Source: Acidimicrobiales bacterium (GTDB taxonomy: Bacteria > Actinomycetota > Acidimicrobiia > Acidimicrobiales > SHLQ01). Taken from it: DNA of 64,000 nucleotides. Made by a program: the position numbers and the translations under genes. Positions 32,601-42,438 of the stretch are shown piece by piece (the stretch's first letter is position 1; each line of letters begins with the position of its first letter). Under the pieces are notes generated by a model. The model was given only the letters and a program-made list of their open reading frames with translations, searched no databases and had not been told where the DNA came from. Location of the stretch: NCBI GenBank assembly GCA_020629375.1, contig JAHDDK010000002.1, forward strand, positions 32,577 through 96,576, given 5' to 3'.

Positions 32601-33845
32601 TCAGTTCGCTTCGACGACGACGTTGTCGAGACCCCAAGACTCATCGCTGATCGCCTGGAGCCCGACTCCCGCAAAGCTGATGTTTGCCGTACCGGCGGCA
32701 TTGGCCGTTCCACATACCTGGAGGGGGAAGACCGCGTCACCTCGTCCGTAGCCAAGCGTGCCTCGTTCGGTGCTCCCCGCGCTGTTTTGGGTCATGATCT
32801 CGTTGTATTCGGTCCGGCCATTGATCGTGACCTGGAAGCGATCTCGACCCCACCGGTCGGAGTCGTCCCACGTCTCGATCAGGTACAGGTCGAACTTCAC
32901 ACAGATCGGCTGGTTCGGGGACAGGTCGGGCACCGAAAGGGTGACCGTGTCGTTGCCGAACTGACCGAGAAACTTCCGGTTCTTGTCGGCTGGCGCCGAT
33001 GTGGTCGTGGTGTTGTTCCAGTTGCTCAAGTCGGCAGTGTCGCCGAAGTCGTTCGTGTAAACGGTTCCGGTTCCGCCACCGCCACCACCAGTTCCGCCGC
33101 CACCACCAGTTCCGCCTCCAGTTCCGCCGGTGCCACCCGTTCCGCCGGTACCACCCGTTCCACCTATTCCGCCGCCGGCCGCGTTGATCGTGCCATCACC
33201 GAGCAGGGTCGAGGAGACGGCGAAGTCATCAAAGGTCACGCCATCACCCGGGAGAACGCCGGTGTACCAGTCGTGATCGAACTGAATGGCGACACCGACC
33301 AACACGTCGTCATCGCCGATCCGACGTTGTCCTGCGCACCAGTTCGAATCGACCTTGGTGCCGTCGCAGTTGTAGCCGGCTCCGCTTGCGTGTGTGCCGT
33401 CGTCGAAGTCGGCGATCGTCAGCGTGGAGGAGACCACCTGGCCGATCTCGGTGGGCGAGTAGACGTTGCAGAGATTCGCCACTCCGCCGCCAGCGATCGC
33501 TGCGGCACAGTCCGCGATGGTCTGCTCATGGTCCGGGTCCGTGGCATCGAACACGATGATCCACTCGAGATCGTTGGCCCGTTGACCGCCGACCTCGCCG
33601 ATCACGGATTGAAGGATGCGCAGGTCCGCTTCAGGCTTGTTGCCGAGCGACGCAGCCCGCAGGAGTCCCGTCCGGACGCCGGACGTCGTCGAAGACCGAG
33701 CGTCCCACGCCATGCCCGCTTCGACTGCCCCGATGATGACGAGCATCAACAACGGGATGGCGAGGGCTGCTTCGACCAGGACGGCACCGCGTTCGCGGCG
33801 ATCTCGTAGTCGCGTGATGAGGCGTCTTGGGGATGGAATTTTCAT
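32601..33845 (-). CDS. TadE-like pilin with Gly/Thr hinge and C-terminal beta-sandwich domain
   Basis: A 414-residue protein. The N-terminus has a TadE signature: positively charged start, GAVLVEAALAIPLLMLVIIGAVEAG (quoted in parts: RGAVLVEAALAIP) forming the pilin-type transmembrane helix, then a soluble region to about residue 215. A Gly/Thr hinge (~216-265) joins it to a C-terminal beta-sandwich-like domain (FDLYLIETWDDSDRW, DRFQVTINGRTEYNE, SWGLDNVVVEAN), a pattern seen in secreted lectin- or laminin-G-like modules. Two-domain TadE proteins of this form are unusual. Probably a minor tight-adherence pilin. It lies 24 nt downstream of the other TadE gene, in one transcript. Confidence 0.8.
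   Translation of the reverse strand: MKIPSPRRLITRLRDRRERGAVLVEAALAIPLLMLVIIGAVEAGMAWDARSSTTSGVRTGLLRAASLGNKPEADLRILQSVIGEVGGQRANDLEWIIVFDATDPDHEQTIADCAAAIAGGGVANLCNVYSPTEIGQVVSSTLTIADFDDGTHASGAGYNCDGTKVDSNWCAGQRRIGDDDVLVGVAIQFDHDWYTGVLPGDGVTFDDFAVSSTLLGDGTINAAGGGIGGTGGTGGTGGTGGTGGGTGGGGGTGGGGGGTGTVYTNDFGDTADLSNWNNTTTTSAPADKNRKFLGQFGNDTVTLSVPDLSPNQPICVKFDLYLIETWDDSDRWGRDRFQVTINGRTEYNEIMTQNSAGSTERGTLGYGRGDAVFPLQVCGTANAAGTANISFAGVGLQAISDESWGLDNVVVEAN
33063..33178 (-). repeat. Short tandem repeats encoding a Gly/Thr hinge
   Basis: A run of degenerate ggcgga/ggtacc-type units on the coding strand encodes GGTGG repeats between the TadE and C-terminal domains. Unit lengths are multiples of three, so the hinge length could vary between strains without loss of frame. 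Confidence 0.8.
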
Positions 33846-33869
33846 GGCTGATGCGGTCCTCGTGTGAGA

Positions 33870-34427
33870 TCAGAGATCGAGTTCGACGACTTCGACCGTG
33901 CTGGCCGAGAGGGTGCTGTCTGCGAAGAAGCCGGTGATGTATCCGTGCTCGTACTCGATGTACACACCGAGGTTGTTCCACTGGCTTCGTTGGGCAGGGG
34001 TGAGTCCGGTCTCGAGCGCTGCGGTGCCATTGGCGACGGCGGCGAAGTTCGCTCCGTAGGCGTTGCAGACACCGGCGCGAGTGAACGGATTGCCTGCGCC
34101 GTCGATGCAGCCAGCGGGCAGGCCGTCATCGAGCGACGTGGCGCTGAAGATGATCACCTTTCGGATGGGACGTTGGAGACCTTGCGACCGTGCCGCGACC
34201 TCCTGGAGAATCTCCCGGTCCGCGTCGGGGTTGTCGCGTTCGATGGACGCCACTCGGGCGGCGCTTCGGGAGATGTCTTCGATCGTGATGTGGCTGCGGA
34301 ACATCAGTCCGAACTCGATACCGCCAAACACCACCAAGAAGAAGAGCGGCGCGACGAGCGCGAACTCGACCATGGCGGCGCCACGTTCTTTGCGGTCGCG
34401 TAGCCGGCGACGGAGGGAAGAGACCAT
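33870..34427 (-). CDS. TadE family protein (Flp/Tad pilus minor pilin-like)
   Basis: A 185-residue protein from ATG 34427 with a basic N-terminus and the TadE signature RGAAMVEFALVAPLFFLVVFGGIEFGLMF (quoted in parts: RGAAMVEFALVAP), where the Glu at the start of the helix and the Ala-Leu-Pro run are conserved. The rest is exposed outside the membrane (IEDISRSAARVASIE...; CIDGAGNPF and CNAYG suggest a disulfide). TadE/TadF proteins help assemble Flp pili used for adherence. No other tad gene is in the window. It is followed by the larger TadE-like gene. Divergent from rpiB. Confidence 0.85.
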   Translation of the reverse strand: MVSSLRRRLRDRKERGAAMVEFALVAPLFFLVVFGGIEFGLMFRSHITIEDISRSAARVASIERDNPDADREILQEVAARSQGLQRPIRKVIIFSATSLDDGLPAGCIDGAGNPFTRAGVCNAYGANFAAVANGTAALETGLTPAQRSQWNNLGVYIEYEHGYITGFFADSTLSASTVEVVELDL

Positions 34428-34545
34428 GGTGCTGTCTTCGGCGCGTTGATTCAGAACATGTACACCCGCGGTCAACATTCGGGCCGATCGACCCAGCGGG
34501 GCGTCCGACGAGACCCAGGGTGATTCGACCCGTCAGGATGGGACC

Positions 34546-34989
34546 ATGCGTGTAGCGATCGGTAGCGACCATGCGGGATTCGAGCTCAAGCAGCATCTCG
34601 CCGAACACCTCCGCCATCGCGGTGTCGACGTTCTCGACCTCGGCACCGATTCGACCGAATCGGTCGATTACCCCGAATTCTGTGCGGCGGTCGGACGGGC
34701 CGTCGTCGCTGGCGATGCGGACTGGGGCATTGTGCTCGGCGGATCTGGGCAGGGCGAGCAACTTGCGGCCAACAAGGTTCGTGGTGTCCGTGCGGCGTTA
34801 TGCAACTGCCTCTACACGGCCCGTATGGCACGAGCGCACAACGACGCGAACGTGCTGTCCATCGGTGCCCGCGTCGTGGGGACTGGCGTAGCCGAGGAGA
34901 TCACCGACGTGTTCGCCGACACGGCATTCGAGGGTGGCCGACACCAGCGCCGGGTCGATCAGGTCATGGCCATCGAACGAGACGCCTGA
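34546..34989 (+). CDS. rpiB: Ribose-5-phosphate isomerase B
   Basis: A 147-residue RpiB, which interconverts ribose 5-phosphate and ribulose 5-phosphate in the pentose phosphate pathway. Visible features: the phosphate-binding start IGSDHAGFELK, the dyad region DLGTDSTESVDYPEFC, and GIVLGGSGQGEQLAANK with the catalytic Glu in GEQ. This GSGxGExxAANK form is the actinobacterial (Mycobacterium-like) type, which uses Glu rather than the E. coli active-site Cys. HNDANVLSIGARV completes the active site. ATG start at 34546. The gene stands alone between two oppositely oriented genes. Confidence 0.95.
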   Translation: MRVAIGSDHAGFELKQHLAEHLRHRGVDVLDLGTDSTESVDYPEFCAAVGRAVVAGDADWGIVLGGSGQGEQLAANKVRGVRAALCNCLYTARMARAHNDANVLSIGARVVGTGVAEEITDVFADTAFEGGRHQRRVDQVMAIERDA

Positions 34990-35020
34990 GCGCGTCCCGG
35001 GTCGGGGCCGAACGATGGCC

Positions 35021-38000
35021 CTAGCCGACCTTCTCTCGACGACCCCGGCGACGGCGAGAACGACCATGTGGAGACCGCCGACGGAATGAACGACCTCGCT
35101 CTGGGGCGTCGTCACGAAGGTCGATGACCCCATCACGCAGGTCGATGAGGACTTCGTTGGCTGGCGGATCGTTGCGCCTCCGGAGACGGCGCTCCTCACG
35201 CCAGTTCGTCCATCGACGCCACAAGGCCCACAGCCCGAGCAGTACGAACAATGCAATAACCGAGAGTCCAAGAATGAGGAGTCGCCGTTCCTCGGGAGTC
35301 GCGGTCGCGAACGGGTTCAGTGAGCCGCCGTCGGCGGTCCGCTGGACCTCGACAGTTGTCGACGACGTCGCCGTCGCGCTCGGAGCTTCGCTCGGTCGAC
35401 CGGCGACGCTGCGTGCTTCGAACTCGAGGTCGAGCAGCAGCTCGTCGCCTCGTGGTGACGGCGCCGACACCACGAGTGTCACTTCGACCGTCTCGCCGAC
35501 CGGCACGATGTTCGATGCCCGGAGGAGCCGGATGTCGTCTGATCCGTCGAACGACGTGTTGACGGCGACGTCGTCGCTGCGGAGATCGACGATGCGGTAG
35601 GGCACGCTCCACGCGTCGTCGAGCGCGGCCACCAGGCGGGTTTGCGTGACGTTGATCGGCCCTTCGTTGGTGAGGCGGATCGTCCAGGTCAGGTCGAACC
35701 AGTCGTCTCGGGCTGCTTCCTCGACCGATTCGATCTGCGACCCGACGGCGAGCGCCGGCACCGGGCTCTCGACCGAAACCGAGGTGGCACGGTCGTTGTC
35801 GCCCGGCTCCTGGTTCGCGTCCGGATCCGGATCGGTGCCATCGGTCGAATCGTCGATGACCGTGCCCGAGAACGGATCGGATCCAACTGCGAACGCCGAC
35901 GATCGGAATGGGCCCGGGAAGGGTTCGCCCGGAATGACGAACGCATCGTATTGGATGATGCACTGCTCACGAGGCGCCAGCGCGACTCCGGAGACGAGGA
36001 CGGGGTCGATCGTGCCGCCGTCGTACGAACTCGACGCCTTGCCGGTGCACGGCGATCCGGCATCGGTCCGAACTCGGGAGGTCACGAAAGTCGACCCGAC
36101 TCCAAACGCCTGCGCAAGCTGATCGTGGACTTCGACGTCGATGAGCGGGAACGGTCCGGCGTTCTGCACGAGGATCTCGTAGGTGACGGCGACCGAACCG
36201 TCGGCACGGACCTCGGGCTCGCCGAGGACTCGCTTGGCCACGCCCAGCTCGCCCTGCACCGAAAGTCGAGCGAGGGTAGTCGCCTCGATGATTTCGCCCT
36301 CGGAACCGAGACCTCGTCCGCCGGGGGTACGGGCCGAGACGTTGACCCGAGTGTGATACACGCCGCGTTCCTCTGGAGCGAGCGTCAGGTCGAGCTCGAT
36401 TGTGGCGGTCTCGCCGGCGGGCAGGGTGTCCCAGCCAGCGAGCAATGACGTGTCACCGAAGGGTGCCGGGGCAATGTACGGCACGACCTGACCGTCGGCG
36501 TCGAGTTCGACCTCCGGCTGTGGCGGCACGCCGAGCCCGTCGTAGCTGCTGTTAACCGTCAACGCGTCGGACCGGATGTCCCGGACGATGATCGTCGACT
36601 GCCAGCCGAACGCCGACAGCAGGTCTTCCTTCACCTGGAGGTTTCGGAGCTCGATATCCCCGTCATTGGTGACGTCGACCGCAAGCGAGACGTCGAATCG
36701 ACCCGACGGGCTCCACTCGGGCCGTTGCAGCAGCCGCTGTTCGACGATCAATGCAGGTTGTTCGACGAACACGACCTGCTCGGTCGCCGACACCGAGATC
36801 GCGACTGGCGTGCCCGCTGGGGAGATCGCCGATGCGCTCGCGCCCCACTCGAATGGTCCGAGCGAGTTGCCGGGCTCGACGACGGTCACGGTGGAGATGA
36901 TCGCTTCACCGTCCGACCGCAATGATTGGTCCCACTGAATCAGCTCGCCGCGACGATCTCGCTCGTCCGGAGCGAGCACCTCGATCCCATCGGCGAGGAT
37001 CGACGTCGTTCGGGCAGAGGCACCTTGGAAGATCGCGAACAGGTCCTCGCCGAGGCGAACGTTGTCGAGCCCGGTCGTACCCGAGTTTCGGAGCACGTAC
37101 TGCGTCTCGATCGTGTACGAGCCATCGCGGTTGTTCGTGATCGACTGTTGGTCCACGACCAGCGAGATCGCCGGGAGGTCGATGGCGGCTCGATGGCGTG
37201 CTTCGGTTTCGGCGAGTGCCGGCGATGTCCCTCGTGCATCGACCGAGCCCGCGAACGGTCCGACGGCATCGCCCGGACGCACCGTGAAGACGACCGTGAC
37301 CTCGCCACCGCCGCCAGCGGCGATCGATTGGCCGGCGACGAGCATTTCGGTCGATTCGCGTGTCGTGTAGAGCTCCGACACGTCGAACGAACGGCTGAGA
37401 ACACCGTCAACGCGGTGTTCCAGATCGCCGAAGAGCTCCTCCGGGTCGAGAGTGAGGGAGAGGTCGTCGAGGCGAACGTCGCCAGGGTTCGAAACGGCCA
37501 GATCGACAACGACTCGGAAGAACCCGTCACCAACGTTCTCGACGAGCTCGATCGAGCTGTCGACGTCGAGACCGGGAGCTTCGGTGAACGACACGTCGTC
37601 GGAGACGAGTTCGACGGTTGCGAGCTTGCCCGACGGCGAAGGCGCGGTGATCGTCGTCGGAATGCTCCACGGCCCCAGTTCGGCTCCGGGACGGACGAGG
37701 AGCTGAACCTCGACGTTGCAGCGGGCTCCTGGTGCGAGGGGTCGACCGGGTTCGACAAGGGCGCACTCGTCAAGCTGAACCGTACGGCCGATGATCGTGT
37801 CACCGAAGGTCTCGTCGAGACCGTCCGCGATGTCGAGTCCGACGAGCGGAACGTCGCTTGTGTTCTCGACATGCATCACGAATCGGGCGTCGTACTCGCC
37901 GTTGCTGCGGTTGGCGTCGATGACCAGTTCGGAATCGGCGGTGGCCGCGACCGTCTCGCGAAAGTTGATGTCTTCGGGGGACGACGTGTCGCCGACGATG

Positions 38001-41000
38001 TTCGAGGCGGGCGAAACGGCTTGAACGTCGAAGGTGGTGGACCACGGTCCGAGCTCGCTGAGGGGGCGGACGACAACTTCGGTGCGAACTTCGCAGGTTG
38101 CACCGGTTCCGAGTGGCTCGAAGGGCTCGACGAGCGAGCAGTCATCTCGAACGACCACGTAGTCGACCACACGGTCGCCGAAGGTTGCCCGCACCGCGTC
38201 GTTGGCCGTGACGTCATGAATCGGCACGTCGCCAGAGTTGCGAACGATCAGGCCGTGAGCGACGCCGTAGGTGCCGTCGCCATTGTTGACAATCTCACCG
38301 CGCGTCGCCGTGACGGCGATGGCGGGCTCCTCGGTCAGGACAACGTCGGGGGCGAGCGACGCCACGGTTGGCACACCGTCGGCCGACGTGGACTCGCTGG
38401 GCCCGAGATCGAGTGCGGCGACGCCGAACGAGTCCGTGGCCGATGGGCGGACGGTGAGGGTCCATGGCCCAAGCGCCGATCCAGGACGGACCCGACCGAT
38501 CACCGAAATGGTGCACTGGGCCTCCGGTCGCAGACCTGCCGCACAGCTGCCACCTCGACGAGGCTCGTTGACCATCCGCCCCGCGAACACCGTCTCGAAA
38601 TCGTCGACGACGCCGATGTTCTGCAGTTCGCCGACGCCTTCGTTTGCGATGACGATGCGATGCCGGATCGTGTAGGTGCCGTCGCCGTTGTTCTCTCCCG
38701 TGAGTGTCTCTTCGCTGACCGAGAACATGGGTATCGACCGCGTGGCCGCATCTCGTTCGCTCGAGACGGCCGTGAGCGTCGGCGGCACACCTGTGGAGGT
38801 CGTGGTCAACGTCCACGGACCGGGGGTGTCGCCGACGTTCACGATCACGTTGGCGAACCACGAGCCCTCGACACCGACACGCAACGTGTCGGTCCCGGCG
38901 AGGAGTGAGTCGGCACCGGCGGCCCACTCCGCGTTGAGGACGAAATCGTCGCTCGAGAGCGCTTCGATCTGGAACGTCAATCCCTCGAACGCTGTGCGCA
39001 AGTCGGCGACGGCGGTCACCGAAGACAAATCGACGTCCCCCGTGTTTGCCAGATCGCCGCGCAGCCGGAAGCGGGCTCGCTCGTCGTCGATCGTCTCGAT
39101 GGACAACACGGAGATCTCGGCGGTGATCTCGGGATTCTCGACGAAATCGATCGGTTCGGACGTTCCCGAACCGTCGGTGGTGACCGTCGAGGTCGAGAGT
39201 CCAACAGCCGAGGTGGTGACCTCCCAGTCCTCGAGCTGCGCGTCGGGGGCGACCTCGATCACCCACCGTTGTTCACAGGTCTGAGCAATGCCGTCGTTGC
39301 TGGCGCTGGCCGGGTAGAGCGGCCAGCGTGGAGACACACCGGAGCAGGTGTCGGTGGTCAGACGTGCGCTGCGAATCCGGTCGCCGAAGACCTGCTCGTG
39401 GTCACTGCTCGTATCGATTCGGAGCAACGGGACGTCGCCGACATTGCGAACCGTATTGACGAGCTCGACGACATGAACGCCGTTGCCGTAGTTGCGGGGA
39501 GTATCCGCTGCTGACGTGACCTCGATGGATGGCTCTTCCGGCAGGGCGAACGTGACCGGTTCGGAGACGGCGGTGAGCGATTCGCCACGTGGGGCCCGCC
39601 CGGTGGCGGTCGCCGTGATCGTCCAGTCGTCGAGCAGGGCGCCTGGTCGGACGATCGTTCGGTAGCGGACGGTACAGGTGCGAGCTGGGCTCAACTCGGC
39701 GCCACCAGCGAGCAGGAATCCCGAGCGCGCCCGTTGCGGAGGTTCGCCCGCGGTGCAGTTGCCAACGGCTTCGACCGATTGCGCATTGACGAGTCGGGCG
39801 TCTCCGGTGGCGCCATCGGAGATGTCGATGCGGATGGCACCGGCGGCGATGTCTTGATCGCCGATGTTGCGAAGTCTCGCAGTGCCTTCGAAGACGTATG
39901 AGCCGTCGCCGGTGTTGATGACGTCCGGCGTCTGCACGGTCGTTTCGAGGCCGGGGTCCTGAGAAAGAACGACGTCGGCGAGGGCGAAGTCCGTTGCCGA
40001 GCGGACGCCCGAGCGGGCGCTGACCTCGATCGGGCCTCGATACTCGGTGCCCTCGGGGGTCGGTGCGGTACCCGGGCGGACCGTGAGGTCGAGTTCGACG
40101 ACGCAGGTCGATCCGACCGACATCGAGTTGGGTGAGGTGAGGAGCCGAACTCGGCGTCCCACGCCGGTCCACCGTTCGTCGATGCCACCTCGGCAGGGGC
40201 CGTCTGCGGCGATCGAGTTCGCGATGATCGTGGTCCCCGCACCAAAGATCTCTTCGAGGTCATGAGTGATCGTGACCCCAGCGAGCGCCGTCTCGCCGTC
40301 GTTGGACACCGAGATCCGCTCGCGGAGGTTGACCGTGCCGTCGGCGTCGAGCGTCGGGTCGTTCAGCCACCGATGCTCGACGTCGAGCGTTGGTGTCGGC
40401 GCACCGAACGCTGCGGCGCCGCCGGTCGCCGTGTCGATCTGGGGGCCCGAGTTGGCGAGTACGGCAGTCAGACCGAAGGCGACGTCGTCAACCGAACCCC
40501 GAATGCGTACCTCGGGTGACGGGGATCCGACACCGTCTGACCATGCAGGGTCGTCGAAGTTCGGTTCGTATTCGACGACGAATTCGAAGGTCTGCGCCTT
40601 GGTGTCACGAAGTGGCTGACGACCGTCGAAGAGGGAGGTGACCGCCGACCCGTCGAAGCTCTCGGCCACGACGTTCTCGTAGAACTCCGGAACGACGACT
40701 TCGGTCACGGTCGCCGAAGAAAATCCAGGCGCTCGAGCGTCGAGGTCGATCTGAAAGTTGTCGATGACGGTGTCGGGACTTGCTGGTCGTTGGTTCTTGA
40801 GTGCTCGGGTGTTCGCGTTGCGGATGTTGTTGGTGACGTCGATGCGGTGGCGCGCGACGAATCGTTGGCGTTCGGGATCCCACGTCGGCGATTGCAACAC
40901 GTTGGACTTGAGGGTGAAGGCGGGACAGCCGACCACGCCGATCAGATCGATTGCGGAGGCGCCATCATTGGAGAGCAGCACTTGGTCGACGCCGGTGTGT

Positions 41001-41476
41001 ACATCGATCCGAGCTCGCTGGTACCCGCCCAGCCGACCGGATGTGACGAGGGTGCGTCCTTCTTCGGCGATCTCGAGCGACCCGAGAACGGTGACCGCAT
41101 CGATTCGCCGAGTTTGTCCATCGAGGCTGGCGTCGACGCGGATCTGGTCGAGACGGTTCACTCGAGCGAAGAGCCATTCGGTGTGCAGGAGCGATTCGGG
41201 AAGCGTGACCTGCACGCGGCTGCCGGCGTCCGGCAGGCGAATCGAGGGCCCGGTGTCGGTGACCACTGCTTCAGCGCCGCGCGCGAGGACCACCGAATCG
41301 GACGGAACCGCGGAGGTGCCGTCGGCGATCGCCAGCGGAATCCGAACCGGTTCACGACACCAACTGGCCTCCGCACGGGGGGCCGGATCCTCGTCGTCCT
41401 GGGCAGAGATCGCGACGATGCCAAGGAGAAGGCACGCCGTGACGAGAATCAGGATTTTCGCCAGGTTCTTGGACAT
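35021..41476 (-). CDS. Giant 2151-residue surface protein of ~12 DUF11/CARDB-like repeats with C-terminal membrane anchor
   Basis: The N-terminal signal (ILILVTACLLLGIVAISA) leads to a ~200-residue beta-rich domain, then about twelve repeats of roughly 135 residues. Each repeat carries a (I/V)xNxGDGxY or related strand, an xNxGDVxLxx... strand, and a later CxVxxxVxxRPGxxLGPW strand, for example NNGDGTYTIRHRIVIANEG and NVGDTPGPW. The family resembles DUF11/CARDB-type Ig-like repeats. A single transmembrane helix (LILGLSVIALFVLLGLWALW) and a basic Arg-rich tail (RRRSPHGRSRRRRG) end the protein, so the repeats project outside. It is likely a stalk-like adhesin or envelope structural protein. No enzymatic domain is seen. 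The start lies 180 nt from divergent ccdA. Confidence 0.85.
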   Translation of the reverse strand: MSKNLAKILILVTACLLLGIVAISAQDDEDPAPRAEASWCREPVRIPLAIADGTSAVPSDSVVLARGAEAVVTDTGPSIRLPDAGSRVQVTLPESLLHTEWLFARVNRLDQIRVDASLDGQTRRIDAVTVLGSLEIAEEGRTLVTSGRLGGYQRARIDVHTGVDQVLLSNDGASAIDLIGVVGCPAFTLKSNVLQSPTWDPERQRFVARHRIDVTNNIRNANTRALKNQRPASPDTVIDNFQIDLDARAPGFSSATVTEVVVPEFYENVVAESFDGSAVTSLFDGRQPLRDTKAQTFEFVVEYEPNFDDPAWSDGVGSPSPEVRIRGSVDDVAFGLTAVLANSGPQIDTATGGAAAFGAPTPTLDVEHRWLNDPTLDADGTVNLRERISVSNDGETALAGVTITHDLEEIFGAGTTIIANSIAADGPCRGGIDERWTGVGRRVRLLTSPNSMSVGSTCVVELDLTVRPGTAPTPEGTEYRGPIEVSARSGVRSATDFALADVVLSQDPGLETTVQTPDVINTGDGSYVFEGTARLRNIGDQDIAAGAIRIDISDGATGDARLVNAQSVEAVGNCTAGEPPQRARSGFLLAGGAELSPARTCTVRYRTIVRPGALLDDWTITATATGRAPRGESLTAVSEPVTFALPEEPSIEVTSAADTPRNYGNGVHVVELVNTVRNVGDVPLLRIDTSSDHEQVFGDRIRSARLTTDTCSGVSPRWPLYPASASNDGIAQTCEQRWVIEVAPDAQLEDWEVTTSAVGLSTSTVTTDGSGTSEPIDFVENPEITAEISVLSIETIDDERARFRLRGDLANTGDVDLSSVTAVADLRTAFEGLTFQIEALSSDDFVLNAEWAAGADSLLAGTDTLRVGVEGSWFANVIVNVGDTPGPWTLTTTSTGVPPTLTAVSSERDAATRSIPMFSVSEETLTGENNGDGTYTIRHRIVIANEGVGELQNIGVVDDFETVFAGRMVNEPRRGGSCAAGLRPEAQCTISVIGRVRPGSALGPWTLTVRPSATDSFGVAALDLGPSESTSADGVPTVASLAPDVVLTEEPAIAVTATRGEIVNNGDGTYGVAHGLIVRNSGDVPIHDVTANDAVRATFGDRVVDYVVVRDDCSLVEPFEPLGTGATCEVRTEVVVRPLSELGPWSTTFDVQAVSPASNIVGDTSSPEDINFRETVAATADSELVIDANRSNGEYDARFVMHVENTSDVPLVGLDIADGLDETFGDTIIGRTVQLDECALVEPGRPLAPGARCNVEVQLLVRPGAELGPWSIPTTITAPSPSGKLATVELVSDDVSFTEAPGLDVDSSIELVENVGDGFFRVVVDLAVSNPGDVRLDDLSLTLDPEELFGDLEHRVDGVLSRSFDVSELYTTRESTEMLVAGQSIAAGGGGEVTVVFTVRPGDAVGPFAGSVDARGTSPALAETEARHRAAIDLPAISLVVDQQSITNNRDGSYTIETQYVLRNSGTTGLDNVRLGEDLFAIFQGASARTTSILADGIEVLAPDERDRRGELIQWDQSLRSDGEAIISTVTVVEPGNSLGPFEWGASASAISPAGTPVAISVSATEQVVFVEQPALIVEQRLLQRPEWSPSGRFDVSLAVDVTNDGDIELRNLQVKEDLLSAFGWQSTIIVRDIRSDALTVNSSYDGLGVPPQPEVELDADGQVVPYIAPAPFGDTSLLAGWDTLPAGETATIELDLTLAPEERGVYHTRVNVSARTPGGRGLGSEGEIIEATTLARLSVQGELGVAKRVLGEPEVRADGSVAVTYEILVQNAGPFPLIDVEVHDQLAQAFGVGSTFVTSRVRTDAGSPCTGKASSSYDGGTIDPVLVSGVALAPREQCIIQYDAFVIPGEPFPGPFRSSAFAVGSDPFSGTVIDDSTDGTDPDPDANQEPGDNDRATSVSVESPVPALAVGSQIESVEEAARDDWFDLTWTIRLTNEGPINVTQTRLVAALDDAWSVPYRIVDLRSDDVAVNTSFDGSDDIRLLRASNIVPVGETVEVTLVVSAPSPRGDELLLDLEFEARSVAGRPSEAPSATATSSTTVEVQRTADGGSLNPFATATPEERRLLILGLSVIALFVLLGLWALWRRWTNWREERRLRRRNDPPANEVLIDLRDGVIDLRDDAPERGRSFRRRSPHGRSRRRRGRREKVG

Positions 41477-41656
41477 GGTGCATGGGGCGCTGCGGGGCGC
41501 ACAGGGGTTGCGGAGAGGCTCGCCGGCAAAGCCGCCTCCGGCGAAACCACCAAACTAGTCGCCAGTCGGTGACGGACAGTGAATCCGCAGTCCAGGAAGA
41601 TCTGCCCGGCCTCGGTGTGTTCGTACCGCCGTGGCGATCCGACAAACCCCGACGAC

Positions 41657-42421
41657 ATGATCGAATCGATCAACGCGGTGTCGTACCTACTCGCATTCGG
41701 GGCTGGCGTGATCTCGTTCTTGTCTCCATGCGTCCTCCCGATCGTCCCCGGATACCTCTCGGTGATCACCGGACTCGACATCACCGCAGACCCCGACGAC
41801 ACATCCAGTAGGAGATCGATCGACATCGCGCGCGACACCGGGTTGTTCGTTGCGGGGTTCGGGGCGGTTTTTGTCGCACTCGGACTGTCGGCGTCGGCAC
41901 TCGGTTCGGTGCTGTTCGACAACCAGCTCGCCCTCACCCGGGTCGCGGGTGTGATGGTCGTGCTGATGGGCGCCTTCGTTCTCGTGCAGCTGTGGGCAAC
42001 CGATCCTCGTCTCGGACGAGAGGTCCGTTTTCATCCGGAGCTGGGCCGGTTCGGGCGGGCGGCACCGTCGATCGCCGGCGCAGCGTTCGGCTTCGGGTGG
42101 ACGCCGTGTATCGGTCCGGTGCTCGGTTCGATCCTCGCGATTGCGGCCGGGACTGGCTCACCGGCTGCTGGCGCGACCCTCTTGGCCACCTACGCCGTCG
42201 GGCTCGGTGTCCCGTTTCTGGTGACCGGACTCGCCTTTCATCGGGTGCGAGGCGCTCTCGACGTGCTGAAGCGTCACGCCCGCTCGGTGACGATCGTGTC
42301 GGGGCTCTCCCTGATCTTCTTTGGACTGTTGCTGGTCCTAAACCGGTTGATCTGGGTCACCACGGAACTGCAGAAAGCCCTTCGTGCCGTCGGGCTCGAA
42401 TGGATCGTCAATCTCGGCTGA
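41657..42421 (+). CDS. ccdA: Cytochrome c biogenesis protein CcdA
   Basis: A polytopic protein of ~254 residues with six transmembrane helices that carries electrons across the membrane from cytoplasmic thioredoxin to extracytoplasmic thiol-disulfide partners. The redox-active cysteines are both visible: LSPCVLPIVPGY in the first helix and GWTPCIGPVLGS in the fourth. The preferred ATG at 41657 (MIESINAVSYLLAFGAG) begins just before the first helix; the frame is open upstream without an obvious signal. It forms an operon with the thioredoxin-like gene that begins 17 nt after its stop. Confidence 0.92.
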   Translation: MIESINAVSYLLAFGAGVISFLSPCVLPIVPGYLSVITGLDITADPDDTSSRRSIDIARDTGLFVAGFGAVFVALGLSASALGSVLFDNQLALTRVAGVMVVLMGAFVLVQLWATDPRLGREVRFHPELGRFGRAAPSIAGAAFGFGWTPCIGPVLGSILAIAAGTGSPAAGATLLATYAVGLGVPFLVTGLAFHRVRGALDVLKRHARSVTIVSGLSLIFFGLLLVLNRLIWVTTELQKALRAVGLEWIVNLG

Positions 42422-42438
42422 ACGGGAGAAGGAACGTC

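Noticed and set aside
36926..38908. 660-residue plus-strand frame opposite the giant repeat gene
   Set aside because: Antisense of repeat coding; no recognisable start context or motif.
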